Source of the DNA: a bacterium
GTDB taxonomy: Bacteria; Auribacterota; Auribacteria; Auribacterales; Auribacteraceae
Direction of reading: 5' to 3'
Length of the DNA stretch: 64,000 nt
Assembly (NCBI GenBank): GCA_018435605.1
Contig: JAHDNF010000006.1
Span: 208,289-272,288, forward strand
In this document: positions 48,099 to 58,300 of the stretch, piece by piece
Layout: every line of letters begins with the position of its first letter
Position numbering within the stretch: the stretch's first letter is position 1
Notes under the pieces: generated by a model
Seen by the model: the letters and a program-made list of their open reading frames with translations, nothing else
Databases searched by the model: none
Told to the model about the DNA's origin: nothing
Made by a program: the position numbers and the translations under genes

Positions 48099-49340
48099 AT
48101 GATATTTAGCAATTACGAATTGTTTGTAACCTTGCGGTATTTGAATTCTAAACGTCGCGAGAAATTTGTGCCGTTTATTACCCTGTGTTCGCTACTTGGC
48201 ATTGCCATATCTGTTATGACGCTTATAGTTGTTATAGGGGTAATGTCGGGTTTTGAGCGCGATTTGAAAACAAAAATGATGAGCATGAACGCTCACATTA
48301 CTGTCGAATATTCTTCTACAGATGGTATACCGAATTACCCTGTGATATCTGAAAAGATAGCCAAGATCAAGCATGTCGAGGCATCGGCTCCGTTTATTAT
48401 GGGCGAGGCGCTTATCCGTACACGTCATGGCGGAAAAGGGGTTGTGCTTAAAGGAATCGACCCGGAATTGGAGAACAGTGTATCCGATCTTGAGTCATAT
48501 ATTCAGGCAGGCGATTATAAGATAGATGGAAAACAGGTGCTTATCGGCAGTGAACTGGCTCAGTATTTTCATTTGGCTCATGGGGATGTGTTGATTATAA
48601 ATATACCGACGAGGTCGGCAACATCGTTCGGGTTGATTCCACGTGAATTGAAATGCACTGTGGCCGGAATTTTTAAATCGGGATTGTACGATTTTGATAT
48701 GAATTTTGTATATATGCCGCTTTCTACTTATCAGGCATTTTTGGGGATTGAGACTGTTTCCGGAATAAATGTGCGGGTTGATGATTTTGACAAAGCGTTT
48801 TCGCTGAAAACCCAGATTATGCAACAACTGGGGTTTCCTTATTACGCTCGAACTTGGATAGAACGCAATCAGAACCTGTTTAGGGCTATTCAGACGGAAA
48901 AAGTGGTTATGTTTATCATCCTTGTCGTAGCCATAATCATAGCGGCGTTTAACATTTCCAGTACGTTGGTAATGACTGTTATGGAGAAAACCAAGGATAT
49001 TGGAATCCTAAAATCGCTCGGCGCGTCACGCACGAGCGTCATGAAAATATTTTTATTTCAGGGTGCTATTGTCGGTGTAATCGGCACTATTTTGGGAGTT
49101 TTTTTAGGAGGCATTATTATATCTAAAATAGATACTATTGCCGATCTGGTTTCAAGGATGTTCGGGTTTGAGGTGTTTCCTAAAGATATATACTTGTTCG
49201 ATAGGATTCCTGCGTACATATCGGTGTGGAATACGGGGATTATTGCTGTATGTGCGGTAGTCATAAGTGTTGTTGCGGCTGTGTATCCTGCGTGGAAAGC
49301 ATCGATTTTGAGGCCTGTTGAGGCACTGAGGTATGAATAA
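48099..49340 (+). CDS. lolC: LolC/LolE-family lipoprotein-releasing ABC permease
   Basis: A 413-residue inner-membrane subunit of the transporter that frees outer-membrane lipoproteins for the Lol pathway. One N-terminal helix (about 24-48), a large periplasmic MacB-type domain and three C-terminal helices (about 267-405) give the FtsX/LolCE layout. The M-E-K-T-K-D-I-G-I-L-K-S-L-G-A segment is the coupling region that contacts the ATPase. The partner ATPase lolD is 50 bases downstream. Only one permease gene is present, so a homodimer is likely, as in bacteria with a single LolF-type permease. Confidence 0.88.
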   Translation: MIFSNYELFVTLRYLNSKRREKFVPFITLCSLLGIAISVMTLIVVIGVMSGFERDLKTKMMSMNAHITVEYSSTDGIPNYPVISEKIAKIKHVEASAPFIMGEALIRTRHGGKGVVLKGIDPELENSVSDLESYIQAGDYKIDGKQVLIGSELAQYFHLAHGDVLIINIPTRSATSFGLIPRELKCTVAGIFKSGLYDFDMNFVYMPLSTYQAFLGIETVSGINVRVDDFDKAFSLKTQIMQQLGFPYYARTWIERNQNLFRAIQTEKVVMFIILVVAIIIAAFNISSTLVMTVMEKTKDIGILKSLGASRTSVMKIFLFQGAIVGVIGTILGVFLGGIIISKIDTIADLVSRMFGFEVFPKDIYLFDRIPAYISVWNTGIIAVCAVVISVVAAVYPAWKASILRPVEALRYE

Positions 49341-49390
49341 ATTGTCTATAAATGAAAAAACATTAAAATAAAGTTAAAAAGACAGCTCAA

Positions 49391-50074
49391 ATGAACGATA
49401 TACTAGTTGAAACCAGAGATCTTTGCAAAACTTATCGATCTGGAAGCCGGATTACCGATGTATTACGAAATATACGATTCGTGATAAAAAAGAATGAATT
49501 TATTACTATTTCCGGAGCTTCAGGGGCAGGTAAAAGCACCCTTCTGCATATACTTGGATTGCTTGATGATCCGACAAGCGGAACAGTTGTTTTTCAGGGA
49601 ACCGATATAAAATCGTTTAGCGAAGGGAAAAGGTCTTTTTTGCGCAACACTGCGATAGGATTTATATTTCAGTTTTTCAACCTGCTTCCCGAATTTACCG
49701 CTCTGGAAAATGTATTGTTGCCGGCTTTGATCGAAAAAGACGGAAATGTCGCTCAGAAAAAAGAACGGGCACGGAGTTTGCTTGATTCTGTTGGCGTAGG
49801 GCATCGCTTGACGCACAAACCTTCCGAATTATCGGGAGGCGAACAACAGCGGGTTGCAATTGCCCGTGCTTTGATGAATAGGCCTGAAATTATTCTCGCG
49901 GACGAACCTACAGGAAATCTCGATAGACAGTCAGGGCTTGGAGTAATCGACCTGCTCAAATCATTGCATTCATCTTCGGGACAAACGATCGTTATGGTAA
50001 CGCATAACAGCGCGTTGGCCGGTATCGGCACACGGCATTTGAATATGGCTGACGGCACTTTGGTGACGCAGTAA
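49391..50074 (+). CDS. lolD: Lipoprotein-releasing ABC ATPase LolD
   Basis: A 227-residue ATPase of the MacB/LolD class. Walker A is G-A-S-G-A-G-K-S-T at 42-50. The signature is L-S-G-G-E-Q-Q-R-V-A-I-A-R-A-L and Walker B is I-I-L-A-D-E-P-T-G-N-L-D. The family-specific start D-L-C-K-T-Y and I-L-G-L-L-D-D-P-T-S-G are present. With the upstream permease it should power lipoprotein release to the outer membrane. MacB or FtsE are the alternatives, but pairing with a LolC-type permease and lnt nearby favours LolD. Confidence 0.9.
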   Translation: MNDILVETRDLCKTYRSGSRITDVLRNIRFVIKKNEFITISGASGAGKSTLLHILGLLDDPTSGTVVFQGTDIKSFSEGKRSFLRNTAIGFIFQFFNLLPEFTALENVLLPALIEKDGNVAQKKERARSLLDSVGVGHRLTHKPSELSGGEQQRVAIARALMNRPEIILADEPTGNLDRQSGLGVIDLLKSLHSSSGQTIVMVTHNSALAGIGTRHLNMADGTLVTQ

Positions 50075-50207
50075 ACCACCGTTTAAGAATGTCTTATTAA
50101 AAAGCGAACTAAAATGCGGTTGTTTGATCTTAACATAGATTGCATTATCTTGTGGAATGTGTATCATAAAAATCAGATATGTTTTTCGAATATAGAGGAG
50201 TTGACTG

Positions 50208-50726
50208 ATGTTATGTGATATTTGCCATAAAGCCGAAGCAACTGTCCATTACACCGAGATTGTGCATAACCAAATGATCAAGATGGATTTATGCGAAGCC
50301 TGCGCCATGGCTAAAGGCGTTGGCGTGCAGTCGCCTTTTTCAATTTCCGATCTGCTTTCGGGATTAACCGAAATAGACGATAATAATCACACATATGAAG
50401 ATGTGGCATGCCCCTGTTGCGGCTTGAGGTTTTCGGAATTTAGGAAATCAGGCAGGCTTGGTTGCGGCGATTGTTATATGGCTTTTGCCGAACAATTGCA
50501 GTCTCTTCTGAAAACAATTCATAAAAACACACAGCATAAGGGAAAGCGCTACCGAAGTAAAGAAAGCGGAGCGGAAGAATCGGTGTCGCTTAAAGAGACT
50601 GTGAAAAAGTTGAAAGAAGAATTGAATAAAGCTATTGCCGAGGAAGCCTATGAGTTGGCGGCGGAACTACGGGATCAGGTTAAGGAAATCGAACGGCAAA
50701 TAAAGGATGGGTCGGCGGCGTCATGA
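50208..50726 (+). CDS. mcsA: McsA-like zinc and UVR-domain protein
   Basis: A 172-residue protein with two zinc-finger-like Cys clusters, C-D-I-C-H and C-E-A-C in the first 35 residues, then C-P-C-C-G and G-C-G-D-C near 65-90. A C-terminal UVR motif follows (A-I-A-E-E-A-Y-E-L-A-A-E-L-R-D-Q-V near 145-165). This is the architecture of McsA, the activator and adaptor of the McsB arginine kinase. It overlaps mcsB by 4 bases (ATGA). No ctsR gene precedes it, unlike the Bacillus operon. The 133 bases upstream contain no recognised CtsR operator. Confidence 0.85.
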   Translation: MLCDICHKAEATVHYTEIVHNQMIKMDLCEACAMAKGVGVQSPFSISDLLSGLTEIDDNNHTYEDVACPCCGLRFSEFRKSGRLGCGDCYMAFAEQLQSLLKTIHKNTQHKGKRYRSKESGAEESVSLKETVKKLKEELNKAIAEEAYELAAELRDQVKEIERQIKDGSAAS

Positions 50727-51775
50727 GTCTTAACAATATTTTGAATACCAAGTGTGAATGGTTGTCCGGCGACGGACCTGACTGCGATATAGTATTGAGT
50801 TCTAGGATACGGCTTGCTCGTAATCTGAAAGGTATTCCTTTTCCCAACGCCGGCGATTACAGGTCGAATAACGAGGTGCTTGAGAAAATATTTCGTGTAC
50901 TGCGTAAAACGAGTTTTTTTAAAAAGGGGCTGGTTGCAAAACTTAGCGAGATGAGCGATCTTGAGAAACAGATTTTGCTCGAACGGCATTTAATCAGTAA
51001 AGAACATCTTATCAATCGTATTGAAAGCGGGGTTGCAATAAGTGAAAAACAGGATCTTTCCATTATGGTCAATGAAGAAGATCATATGCGGATTCAGGTG
51101 CTAAAATCCGGATTCAGGCTGGACGATTGCTGGGAACTGATTGACAACGTGGATTCCGAACTCGAACAGCATCTTGATTTCGCTTATTCGCCCGCTGTAG
51201 GGTATCTGACCGCATGCCCGACAAATGTCGGCACCGGAATGCGTGCGTCGATTATGCTCCATTTGCCGGGATTGGTGTTAATGGAACTGATAAATAAAGT
51301 AATGCAGGCAGTTATCAAGCTGGGTATGACGGTCAGGGGGTTTTACGGTGAAGGATCTGAAGTGCTTGGAAATTTGTTTCAGATATCCAATCAGGTTACA
51401 TTGGGTAAAAGTGAGAAGGAAATAATATCGAATTTGAATCGAGTTCTAAATCTGGTGGTCGAACACGAACGCAATTCTCGTCAATTGATGCGTCAAAAAA
51501 ACGAGGCGCGACTGCAGGACCGTATAGGCAGGGCGTATGGAATTTTAGCGAATGCGCATATCATTTCATCCAAAGAAACGATATCGTTGATATCGGCGCT
51601 TCGTATGGGAATGGATATGGGATACATTAACGGTATAGGCGGCGGCTCTATAAACGAGCTTTTTATAGTAACCCAGCCGGCGCATTTACAGCAAAGCGCT
51701 GGTGAACTGCTTGACGCTGAAACCCGTGATATTCTGCGGGCAAAACTGATTCGGGAACGTTTGAAGCAAAAGTAA
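50723..51775 (+). CDS. mcsB: McsB-like protein-arginine kinase
   Basis: A 350-residue ATP:guanido phosphotransferase that, in Bacillus, phosphorylates protein arginines to tag them for ClpCP. The N-terminal S-S-R-I-R-L-A-R-N-L motif (about 30-38), V-N-E-E-D-H-M-R-I-Q near 113 and C-P-T-N-V-G-T-G-M-R-A near 170 are catalytic-domain marks. The R-D-x-x-R-A phosphoarginine-binding motif is intact near 335-340 (R-D-I-L-R-A), which supports a true McsB rather than a metabolic guanidino kinase. The length matches McsB. Confidence 0.9.
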   Translation: MSLNNILNTKCEWLSGDGPDCDIVLSSRIRLARNLKGIPFPNAGDYRSNNEVLEKIFRVLRKTSFFKKGLVAKLSEMSDLEKQILLERHLISKEHLINRIESGVAISEKQDLSIMVNEEDHMRIQVLKSGFRLDDCWELIDNVDSELEQHLDFAYSPAVGYLTACPTNVGTGMRASIMLHLPGLVLMELINKVMQAVIKLGMTVRGFYGEGSEVLGNLFQISNQVTLGKSEKEIISNLNRVLNLVVEHERNSRQLMRQKNEARLQDRIGRAYGILANAHIISSKETISLISALRMGMDMGYINGIGGGSINELFIVTQPAHLQQSAGELLDAETRDILRAKLIRERLKQK

Positions 51776-51822
51776 ATATAGGATCTGTTTAATTATATAT
51801 CTATCACGAAAGGAAGGGGAAA

Positions 51823-54264
51823 ATGTTTGACAGGTTTACCAACAGAGCTAAACAAGTCATTATCCTCGCCAGAAAAGAGGCTGACCGGTTCAATCATAAT
51901 TATATCGGAACGGAACATCTTCTTCTGGGGTTGATAAAACTGGGGCAAGGTGTGGCGGTTGATGTTTTGCGTTCCATGGGTGTTGATTTCGAGACCATCC
52001 GAATGGAAGTTGAAAAAGCTGTCGGAACCGGTCCTGAACACAAGACAATCGGCGATGTTCCGTTGACATTACGTGCGAAAAAGGTCATAGAGCTGGCTGT
52101 AGAAGAAGCTAAAAACCTCAATCATACCTATATAGGCACTGAACACCTGCTTTTGGGACTCTTGCAGGAAGGCGAAGGAGTTGCCGCGCGTATACTGAAG
52201 AATTTGGATATAGATATTGAACGTGCTAGATCCGAGATAAGGCGCGAGTTGGAAAGCGGTCTTGCCAAACCTATAGAAGAACAGTCTATGGGCGGCGGCG
52301 CTGAGAAAATTGATAAAACACCCGCATTATCAGCATTCGGGCGTGATTTGACCGAACTTGCCCGCGAGAAAAAACTCGATCCTATTATCGGCAGGAAAGA
52401 GGAAATCGAGCGTGTGATACAAGTATTATGCAGGCGCCGCAAAAATAATCCTGTACTGCTCGGCGAAGCCGGTGTAGGTAAAACCGCTATCGTAGAAGGA
52501 TTGGCGCAAGAAATCATCGCCGGTAACGTGCCTGAATTGTTGCGTGATAAACGGCTTATTACCCTCGACCTTGCTTTGATGGTTGCCGGAACCAAATACA
52601 GGGGGCAGTTTGAAGAACGTATTAAAGCGGTTATGGATGAAATTCGCAAAGCCAAGAATATTATGTTGTTTATAGATGAACTGCATACTATTGTGGGCGC
52701 CGGCGCCGCGGAGGGCGCTATAGACGCATCGAATATATTAAAACCGTCGTTGTCTCGTGGTGAAGTTCAATGTATTGGGGCGACTACGCTTGACGAATAT
52801 CGCAAATATATAGAGAAAGACGCGGCTCTTGAACGTCGTTTTCAGACAATTATGGTATCAGCGCCGAATATCGCGGAAACTATAGAAATATTGAAGGGAT
52901 TGCGCTCCAACTACGAGGAGCATCACAAAGTAAAATATTCCGATGAGGCTATAGAAGCCGCGGCTAAATTGTCAGACCGGTATATCAGCGGGCGATTTCT
53001 GCCGGATAAAGCGATAGACATCGTTGACGAAGCCGGTGCGAAAGCCCGTATCTCGGCAATGACAGTTCCTATCGATGTAAAAACTATAGAGAAGGAATGT
53101 GACAGGCTGAAAATAGAAAAAGAAACAGCTATCAAAGAGCAGGATTTTGAAAAAGCCGCGCAACTGCGCGATAAGGAACGGGAAGCTCGCGAACGGCTGG
53201 ATAAAGTGTTGTCCGGCTGGAAAGAAACCCGAGAGGAAAAAGAGGTTGTCATTACCGCTGAAGAAATAGCGCAGATCGTATCTAAATGGACTGGAGTTCC
53301 CTTATCCACATTGGAAGAAACCGAAACACAGCGGCTTCTTAAGATGGAAGAAGAGATACATAAGATGGTTATCGGACAGGAGGAAGCGGTTAGCGCGGTT
53401 TCTCGTGCAGTAAGGAGGTCTCGCGCCGATTTGAAAGATCCGCGTCGTCCGATCGGGTCGTTTATATTCCTCGGTCCTACAGGTGTAGGTAAAACGTTAT
53501 TGGTGAAAGCGCTGGCAAAAGTGATGTTCGGCGATTCCGATGCAGTTATCCAATTGGATATGTCGGAATATATGGAAAAATTCGCTGTGTCGCGTTTAAC
53601 CGGTTCGCCTCCGGGATATGTTGGTTATGAAGAAGGGGGGCAGTTGACCGAGCAAGTGCGCCGACGTCCGTATTCTGTGGTTCTTTTCGATGAAATCGAA
53701 AAGGCGCATCCGGATGTAACGCATATTTTGCTTCAGGTATTGGAAGAGGGCAAGTTGACCGACAGTCTCGGTCGAGTTGTGGATTTTAAAAATACCGTTA
53801 TAATAATGACTTCAAATGCCGGAGCAGATTTGATTAAGAAAGATACGACCGTTGGATTTACAAGTCAAAAATCTAGTTTCGATTATGATAATATGAAAAC
53901 TAAGATCATCAATGAAGTAAAAAAGATATTCAAACCGGAATTTTTGAACCGCATTGACGATACGATAGTATTCCATGCCTTGAGTGAAAAGGAAATAAAG
54001 GAAATAGTCGAACTGGAATTAGGCAAGGTGATCGAGCGTCTGGCCGCTAAGAATGTACATCTTGTTGTAGACAAAAAAGCGAAAGAATTTTTATGCCAGA
54101 AAGGGCATGACCCGAAGTTTGGCGCGCGTCCATTAAAGCGAGCTATAGAGAAATTTGTGGAAGACCCTCTTTCCGAAGAGATTTTGCGAGGCAATATTAT
54201 TAAGGGTCAGACGGTAAAGGTGCAGGTTGTTAAAGACAATCTCAAATTCAAAGCTGAAGATTGA
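51823..54264 (+). CDS. clpC: ClpC-type AAA+ protease chaperone
   Basis: An 813-residue double-ring unfoldase. Two Clp-N repeats fill residues 1-150. The first AAA domain has G-E-A-G-V-G-K-T near 214. The middle contains a UVR-like segment ([12 protein letters not shown] near 440), the hallmark separating ClpC from ClpA. The second AAA domain has G-P-T-G-V-G-K-T near 551. A V-G-F loop near 675 is the likely ClpP docking point. mcsA-mcsB-clpC form one unit, so arginine-phosphorylated clients probably go to this unfoldase. clpP is not in the window. AAAGGAAGGGG precedes the start. Confidence 0.95.
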   Translation: MFDRFTNRAKQVIILARKEADRFNHNYIGTEHLLLGLIKLGQGVAVDVLRSMGVDFETIRMEVEKAVGTGPEHKTIGDVPLTLRAKKVIELAVEEAKNLNHTYIGTEHLLLGLLQEGEGVAARILKNLDIDIERARSEIRRELESGLAKPIEEQSMGGGAEKIDKTPALSAFGRDLTELAREKKLDPIIGRKEEIERVIQVLCRRRKNNPVLLGEAGVGKTAIVEGLAQEIIAGNVPELLRDKRLITLDLALMVAGTKYRGQFEERIKAVMDEIRKAKNIMLFIDELHTIVGAGAAEGAIDASNILKPSLSRGEVQCIGATTLDEYRKYIEKDAALERRFQTIMVSAPNIAETIEILKGLRSNYEEHHKVKYSDEAIEAAAKLSDRYISGRFLPDKAIDIVDEAGAKARISAMTVPIDVKTIEKECDRLKIEKETAIKEQDFEKAAQLRDKEREARERLDKVLSGWKETREEKEVVITAEEIAQIVSKWTGVPLSTLEETETQRLLKMEEEIHKMVIGQEEAVSAVSRAVRRSRADLKDPRRPIGSFIFLGPTGVGKTLLVKALAKVMFGDSDAVIQLDMSEYMEKFAVSRLTGSPPGYVGYEEGGQLTEQVRRRPYSVVLFDEIEKAHPDVTHILLQVLEEGKLTDSLGRVVDFKNTVIIMTSNAGADLIKKDTTVGFTSQKSSFDYDNMKTKIINEVKKIFKPEFLNRIDDTIVFHALSEKEIKEIVELELGKVIERLAAKNVHLVVDKKAKEFLCQKGHDPKFGARPLKRAIEKFVEDPLSEEILRGNIIKGQTVKVQVVKDNLKFKAED

Positions 54265-54276
54265 TAAGAAATTGTC

Positions 54277-54306
54277 TTGACATTTACCGGCTGAATATCG
54301 TACAAA
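54277..54306 (+). promoter_or_regulatory. Promoter of tRNA-Leu
   Basis: A perfect -35 TTGACA (54277-54282) and a -10-like TACAAA (54301-54306) with an 18-base spacer lie about 22 bases before the tRNA 5' end. This fits a dedicated tRNA promoter within the gap after clpC. Confidence 0.55.
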
Positions 54307-54328
54307 GCTATTTATTCTTCTATAAGGT

Positions 54329-54415
54329 GCCGGAGTGGTGAAACTGGTAGACGCAGAGGACTCAAAATCCTCCGGGGGCAACCCCATGCCGGTTCGATTC
54401 CGGCCTCCGGCACCA
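54329..54415 (+). tRNA. tRNA-Leu (anticodon CAA)
   Basis: 87 bases including an encoded CCA. The acceptor stem GCCGGAG (54329-54335) pairs with CTCCGGC (54405-54411), followed by ACCA. The anticodon stem GAGGA/TCCTC encloses the loop CTCAAAA with anticodon CAA, reading the UUG codon. A long variable arm GGGGGCAACCCC identifies a class II tRNA. The T stem-loop is GCCGG-TTCGATT-CCGGC. Confidence 0.96.
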
Positions 54416-54518
54416 CTAATAAACTCCTTCTATTAGATATCTATGAACTTATCTGGTTGCAGACGCCTCTAAAAATTCAATCATGAGAAATACTTGGTGT
54501 ATTTGCGTTTGGCTGTGA

Positions 54519-54547
54519 TTGACATCTTTTTATTCCTATGGTATATT
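54519..54547 (+). promoter_or_regulatory. Promoter of the PHP gene
   Basis: TTGACA (54519-54524), 17 bases, TATATT (54542-54547), with the extended -10 TGG directly before it. The predicted start near 54554 gives a short leader that begins just before the AAGGAG site (54561-54566). Confidence 0.75.
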
Positions 54548-54571
54548 TTGGAAAATTTTGAAGGAGCGATT

Positions 54572-55306
54572 ATGATAAAGTGCGATTTACATACTCATAC
54601 ATTGAAAAGCCGGTGCGGATATTGTTCGCCTCTTGAAATGATGAATCAGGCCGCTGATTTGGGGTTGGATGCTCTTGCTATTACGGATCATGGAACATAT
54701 ACCGGCGGGTATATATCTCACGCGCTCTTTCGCCTGCCTGATATGTATCGAGGAGTTAGGGTGTTGAAAGGAGTTGAGGTTACAATCTGCGAGGATGCAC
54801 AGAAAATCGGATTGCCGGCTAAATACCTCCATAACTTTGATCTGGTCATATCCGGATTTCATAATGCGCTACCGGAATCCGATAACCCGAAAAAGAATAA
54901 TGAATATCTTATCCGATACCTTGATGCGCATCCTTATATAGATATAATCAGTCATCCCGGAAGTAATGGTTTTCCGCTGGATATGAGTTCTGTAATTCCG
55001 GAACTTATACCGAGAGGCGTAGCGTTTGAATTAAACAACGCTAAACTGGCTCAGGGTAAAGCTGATCTCGAACAATTGAGGGTTATGGTGGAGATGGTTG
55101 TTACTCATCAAGGTAGGTTGGTTTTAAATAGTGACGCCCATACCGTTTTTGAAGTAGGCCAAGACGATGCTATCCGCGCTTTTCTAGATACGCTTACTCC
55201 GGTTCCGGAATCGTGTATTGTGAATCGCAATCTTGAGAGTGTCGTTGCATTTATTGAAGAACGCAAACCCGCAAAGTTTGTCCATAAATGCAATAAAGGA
55301 ATTTAG
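54572..55306 (+). CDS. PHP-domain metal-dependent phosphoesterase
   Basis: A 244-residue protein of the PHP superfamily, close to the YcdX/histidinol-phosphatase-like group. The start M-I-K-C-D-L-H-T-H-T at 54572 is set by AAGGAG 5 bases upstream; the longer open frame upstream covers the promoter. Metal ligands are visible in D-L-H-T-H-T, I-T-D-H-G-T, I-S-H-P-G and N-S-D-A-H-T, the four classic PHP motifs. It should hydrolyse a phosphate ester with a trinuclear metal centre; the substrate is unknown. It ends one base before the convergent gene, with no terminator between. Confidence 0.9.
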   Translation: MIKCDLHTHTLKSRCGYCSPLEMMNQAADLGLDALAITDHGTYTGGYISHALFRLPDMYRGVRVLKGVEVTICEDAQKIGLPAKYLHNFDLVISGFHNALPESDNPKKNNEYLIRYLDAHPYIDIISHPGSNGFPLDMSSVIPELIPRGVAFELNNAKLAQGKADLEQLRVMVEMVVTHQGRLVLNSDAHTVFEVGQDDAIRAFLDTLTPVPESCIVNRNLESVVAFIEERKPAKFVHKCNKGI

Positions 55307-55307
55307 C

Positions 55308-58300
55308 TTATTCTTCCATCAATTTGTAGAGTGAGTCAAGGACTGATCCTGCTTTTATTCTGAATTCCTGCAATGTGTCAGGGTCTCTGTTGTAATTAAC
55401 CGTATCGCAAACCATGAAGTCCGGAATATCGATGATTCTCTCTGCCTGTTCGATAAGATCCTCTAGCTGACTAGAATGCGGCATTTTTTTAGCCTTGTTC
55501 ACGCAATCTTTCAGTAAAACGAGCATTTCATAATCTTCTATACCGTCCTGAATGGCAATCAGACGCAATGATCCGTAAGGTTCCATATTTTTTCCGGGAT
55601 AAATGAGTTGCCCGTCTCCGTTATAATTGTTTCTCGAACTGTAAAAAGTGTAGGTATTCCAAGGGACGTCCGGCCATTTTTTCTCGCCTCTGCCGTAAAT
55701 GTTGTTTCCCCATAAGTTTATGTAATAATATTCGAAACCCTGAACGCCGTATGCGTAAGTTATCCAAAAAAGAACGCGCGCCTCAATCAAATCGTTGTCT
55801 ATTTGAACGTTTGGATACGGAAATGACGGGGCGGCGGCAACATACCACATTATTTCATCACCCGCATCCTTGCGCTGTTGAGCGTGTTGGATGTTGAACT
55901 CATCTATTTGCGGGTCCCAGACATCAATGTATTCGTGAAGCTGTTCAATAGGATATGTGCCGGCAAAGGTTTTCAATCCGGGACAATTTTCGCGTACCCA
56001 TTGTGCTTTTCTGCGGATGTTGTCCAAAGCGGTCTGATTGGTGTATGGTTCGTCTCCGATATAGATCATAGTTTTATCAAGTAATCCGGCTGACTTGCAG
56101 AATTTATAGGCAGATTGAACGAAATCCTGATTTTTTATTGTTTCGCTATAGTGATTGCCTCCGATTATGATAGTTCGCAATCCGCGTTGTATGCAATAGT
56201 CGATATCGCTTTGCACCGGACTTATGCCAAAGTAATACAAATTGGTCGGGTCGATACGATGATCAAGGCAAAATGAGTACCATTTTCTACGGGTATCAGT
56301 GTCGATTTTTTTATTGTAATATTTTTCGACATTAGAGAAATCGAGGGTTGTCGGAGTATACAGTGTTCCTGTAGCCGGTATAGCGAACCTCCATACGATT
56401 ATGTTTAGCTGTATTGTAATAGGGGTGGAATCGTCGGTGTCTATGGATACGGTAGCATTGTATGTTCCATGAAGAGTTTTGGGAGGGATATGGAGTCGTA
56501 GCAGAAGCGGTTGCGGATCTATAAGATTAAATTGGTTGCCTGGCAATAATGGGTCGGGTTTGGTTCCCAGTTGCCGCGCTGTAATAGGCCAGCTTCGTTG
56601 AGTGGTGACATACCCTTGAATGAACCATGAGAAGTGATTTTTATCGATAGTAGCTAAACTGTTTTCGTTGTGTGCGTCCGATAAGGTGATATTGACATTG
56701 TTCAATTGTCCGGTAAAAGGAATAAGATACAACTGTACGTGTTCGTATTCGTTTTGAGCGGCGAAAATGGTGATAGTATCGGCGATTCTACCCTCAAACG
56801 GATAATGGGAGTGGTAAGCAGATATACGCCGCATAGCCGAGTCTATTCCTACGGCAAACCGCGGTTCGGGTATGTTGAATACCGATTGTGTTTGAGTGTA
56901 AAGCAGGGCGTTTTGAAGTGTTATTTTGTAATTGTCGAACACTGTTTTCAATGCATTAGGCGAATCGTTGCTATTTTGCATAAATTCGTTACGCAGTTTA
57001 ATTAGCCGGTCGAGCATGGGGCATGATTCGCTTAAACCGGTACGTATTGTTTCATATTCCGATTCCATATCTTCAAACTGTTTTTTAAGTGTTGCGGTAA
57101 AACTTTGGGGAGTAGCGTGGTACACAATTACGCCGTCTATGTACAGACGCGAGGATGAATCAATTACATCGCCGTATATTTGTATGTTGCCGATCTGATC
57201 CTCAAAAAAGATATGTTTGTTTTTATTTTCATTGTCTTGAAATTCGGAATTGAGATCGAAATAATAGCGGATCCATTGTTTTTGAGGTAGTTTTTCCCGT
57301 GCGGCCCAGAAATTGTCTTTGTTTGTACGGTTGAAAATTTGTACCCGAAACCTCTGGCAATTTTCGGCGTAAACGGATAGAGCTATGTATGTTGTGGGTT
57401 TAACATTGAACTCGATATTTGCTATAGCCGCCAGTTGGGTAGCTCCCTGCAGTTGCAGGCATCCGTTTTTTTTGCCGTCCGGCGACGTTTTAGCATGGGA
57501 GCCGCTCCATCCCTGAGAACCCCGATCGAAGTCATAGGAAAAAATGATTTGCGAGTTATCTGTATAGCATTTGTCAAAAGTACGCGGTATAAAAGAATGT
57601 TTTGAATTTGGCCGTTGCATGACTTCCTTTTCGAGAATCTTATACATTTCAAAGATAGCATTATTGATGAGGTTATAGCCTCCGGTGCGTCCGTCATCAA
57701 AAAAGTTAGGATGAACCCCGTCGAACAACAATGATTTCCAGTCTTTCTGATCGATAAACAGTTGGAAAACATCGACAAACGGTATTTGTTTTTCAAAAGC
57801 CAGCTGTTGGAGTTGACTGTTGTATAGCCTGACGTTATCCAGTGATTTAGTTGTAACAGGCGGTATTGTAAGAAGAATCGGTATTGAACCGGCCTCTATA
57901 CAGTGGTCGACAATGTACTCCATATTTGCAAGATACGAACCCGGATTGCCGCCTAGCAGTATGTCGTTGGTTCCGAATAAAATGGTCACTGTTTCCGGTT
58001 TAAGTTGTTCAAGCAGGGTATTAATTTTTTGTTTACCCCACGATGATTTCTGGGATTGTTTGGCGCTGATTGATTTTTCGAAGTAATAGTATCCTTCGTT
58101 AGCGTGCATTCCCTGTTGAGCGAATTTCATTGGCCATACGAATGCCATGGACTCGGATATACTGTCGCCGAGATTCATGATGGATTTTTTTCTGTTATTC
58201 GGATTGTATATCTGCCTTAAGCGGTGAATAATGCCGCTGTTTATTTTTGTATATGGAGCAAGAGTGCGCTGACGAAGCTCGAATTCAATTGCGGGTTGAA

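Noticed and set aside
54416..54436. CTAATA/TATTAG inverted repeat after tRNA-Leu as a terminator
   Set aside because: The stem is almost all A-T pairs and is not followed by a T run, so it is unlikely to terminate transcription by itself.
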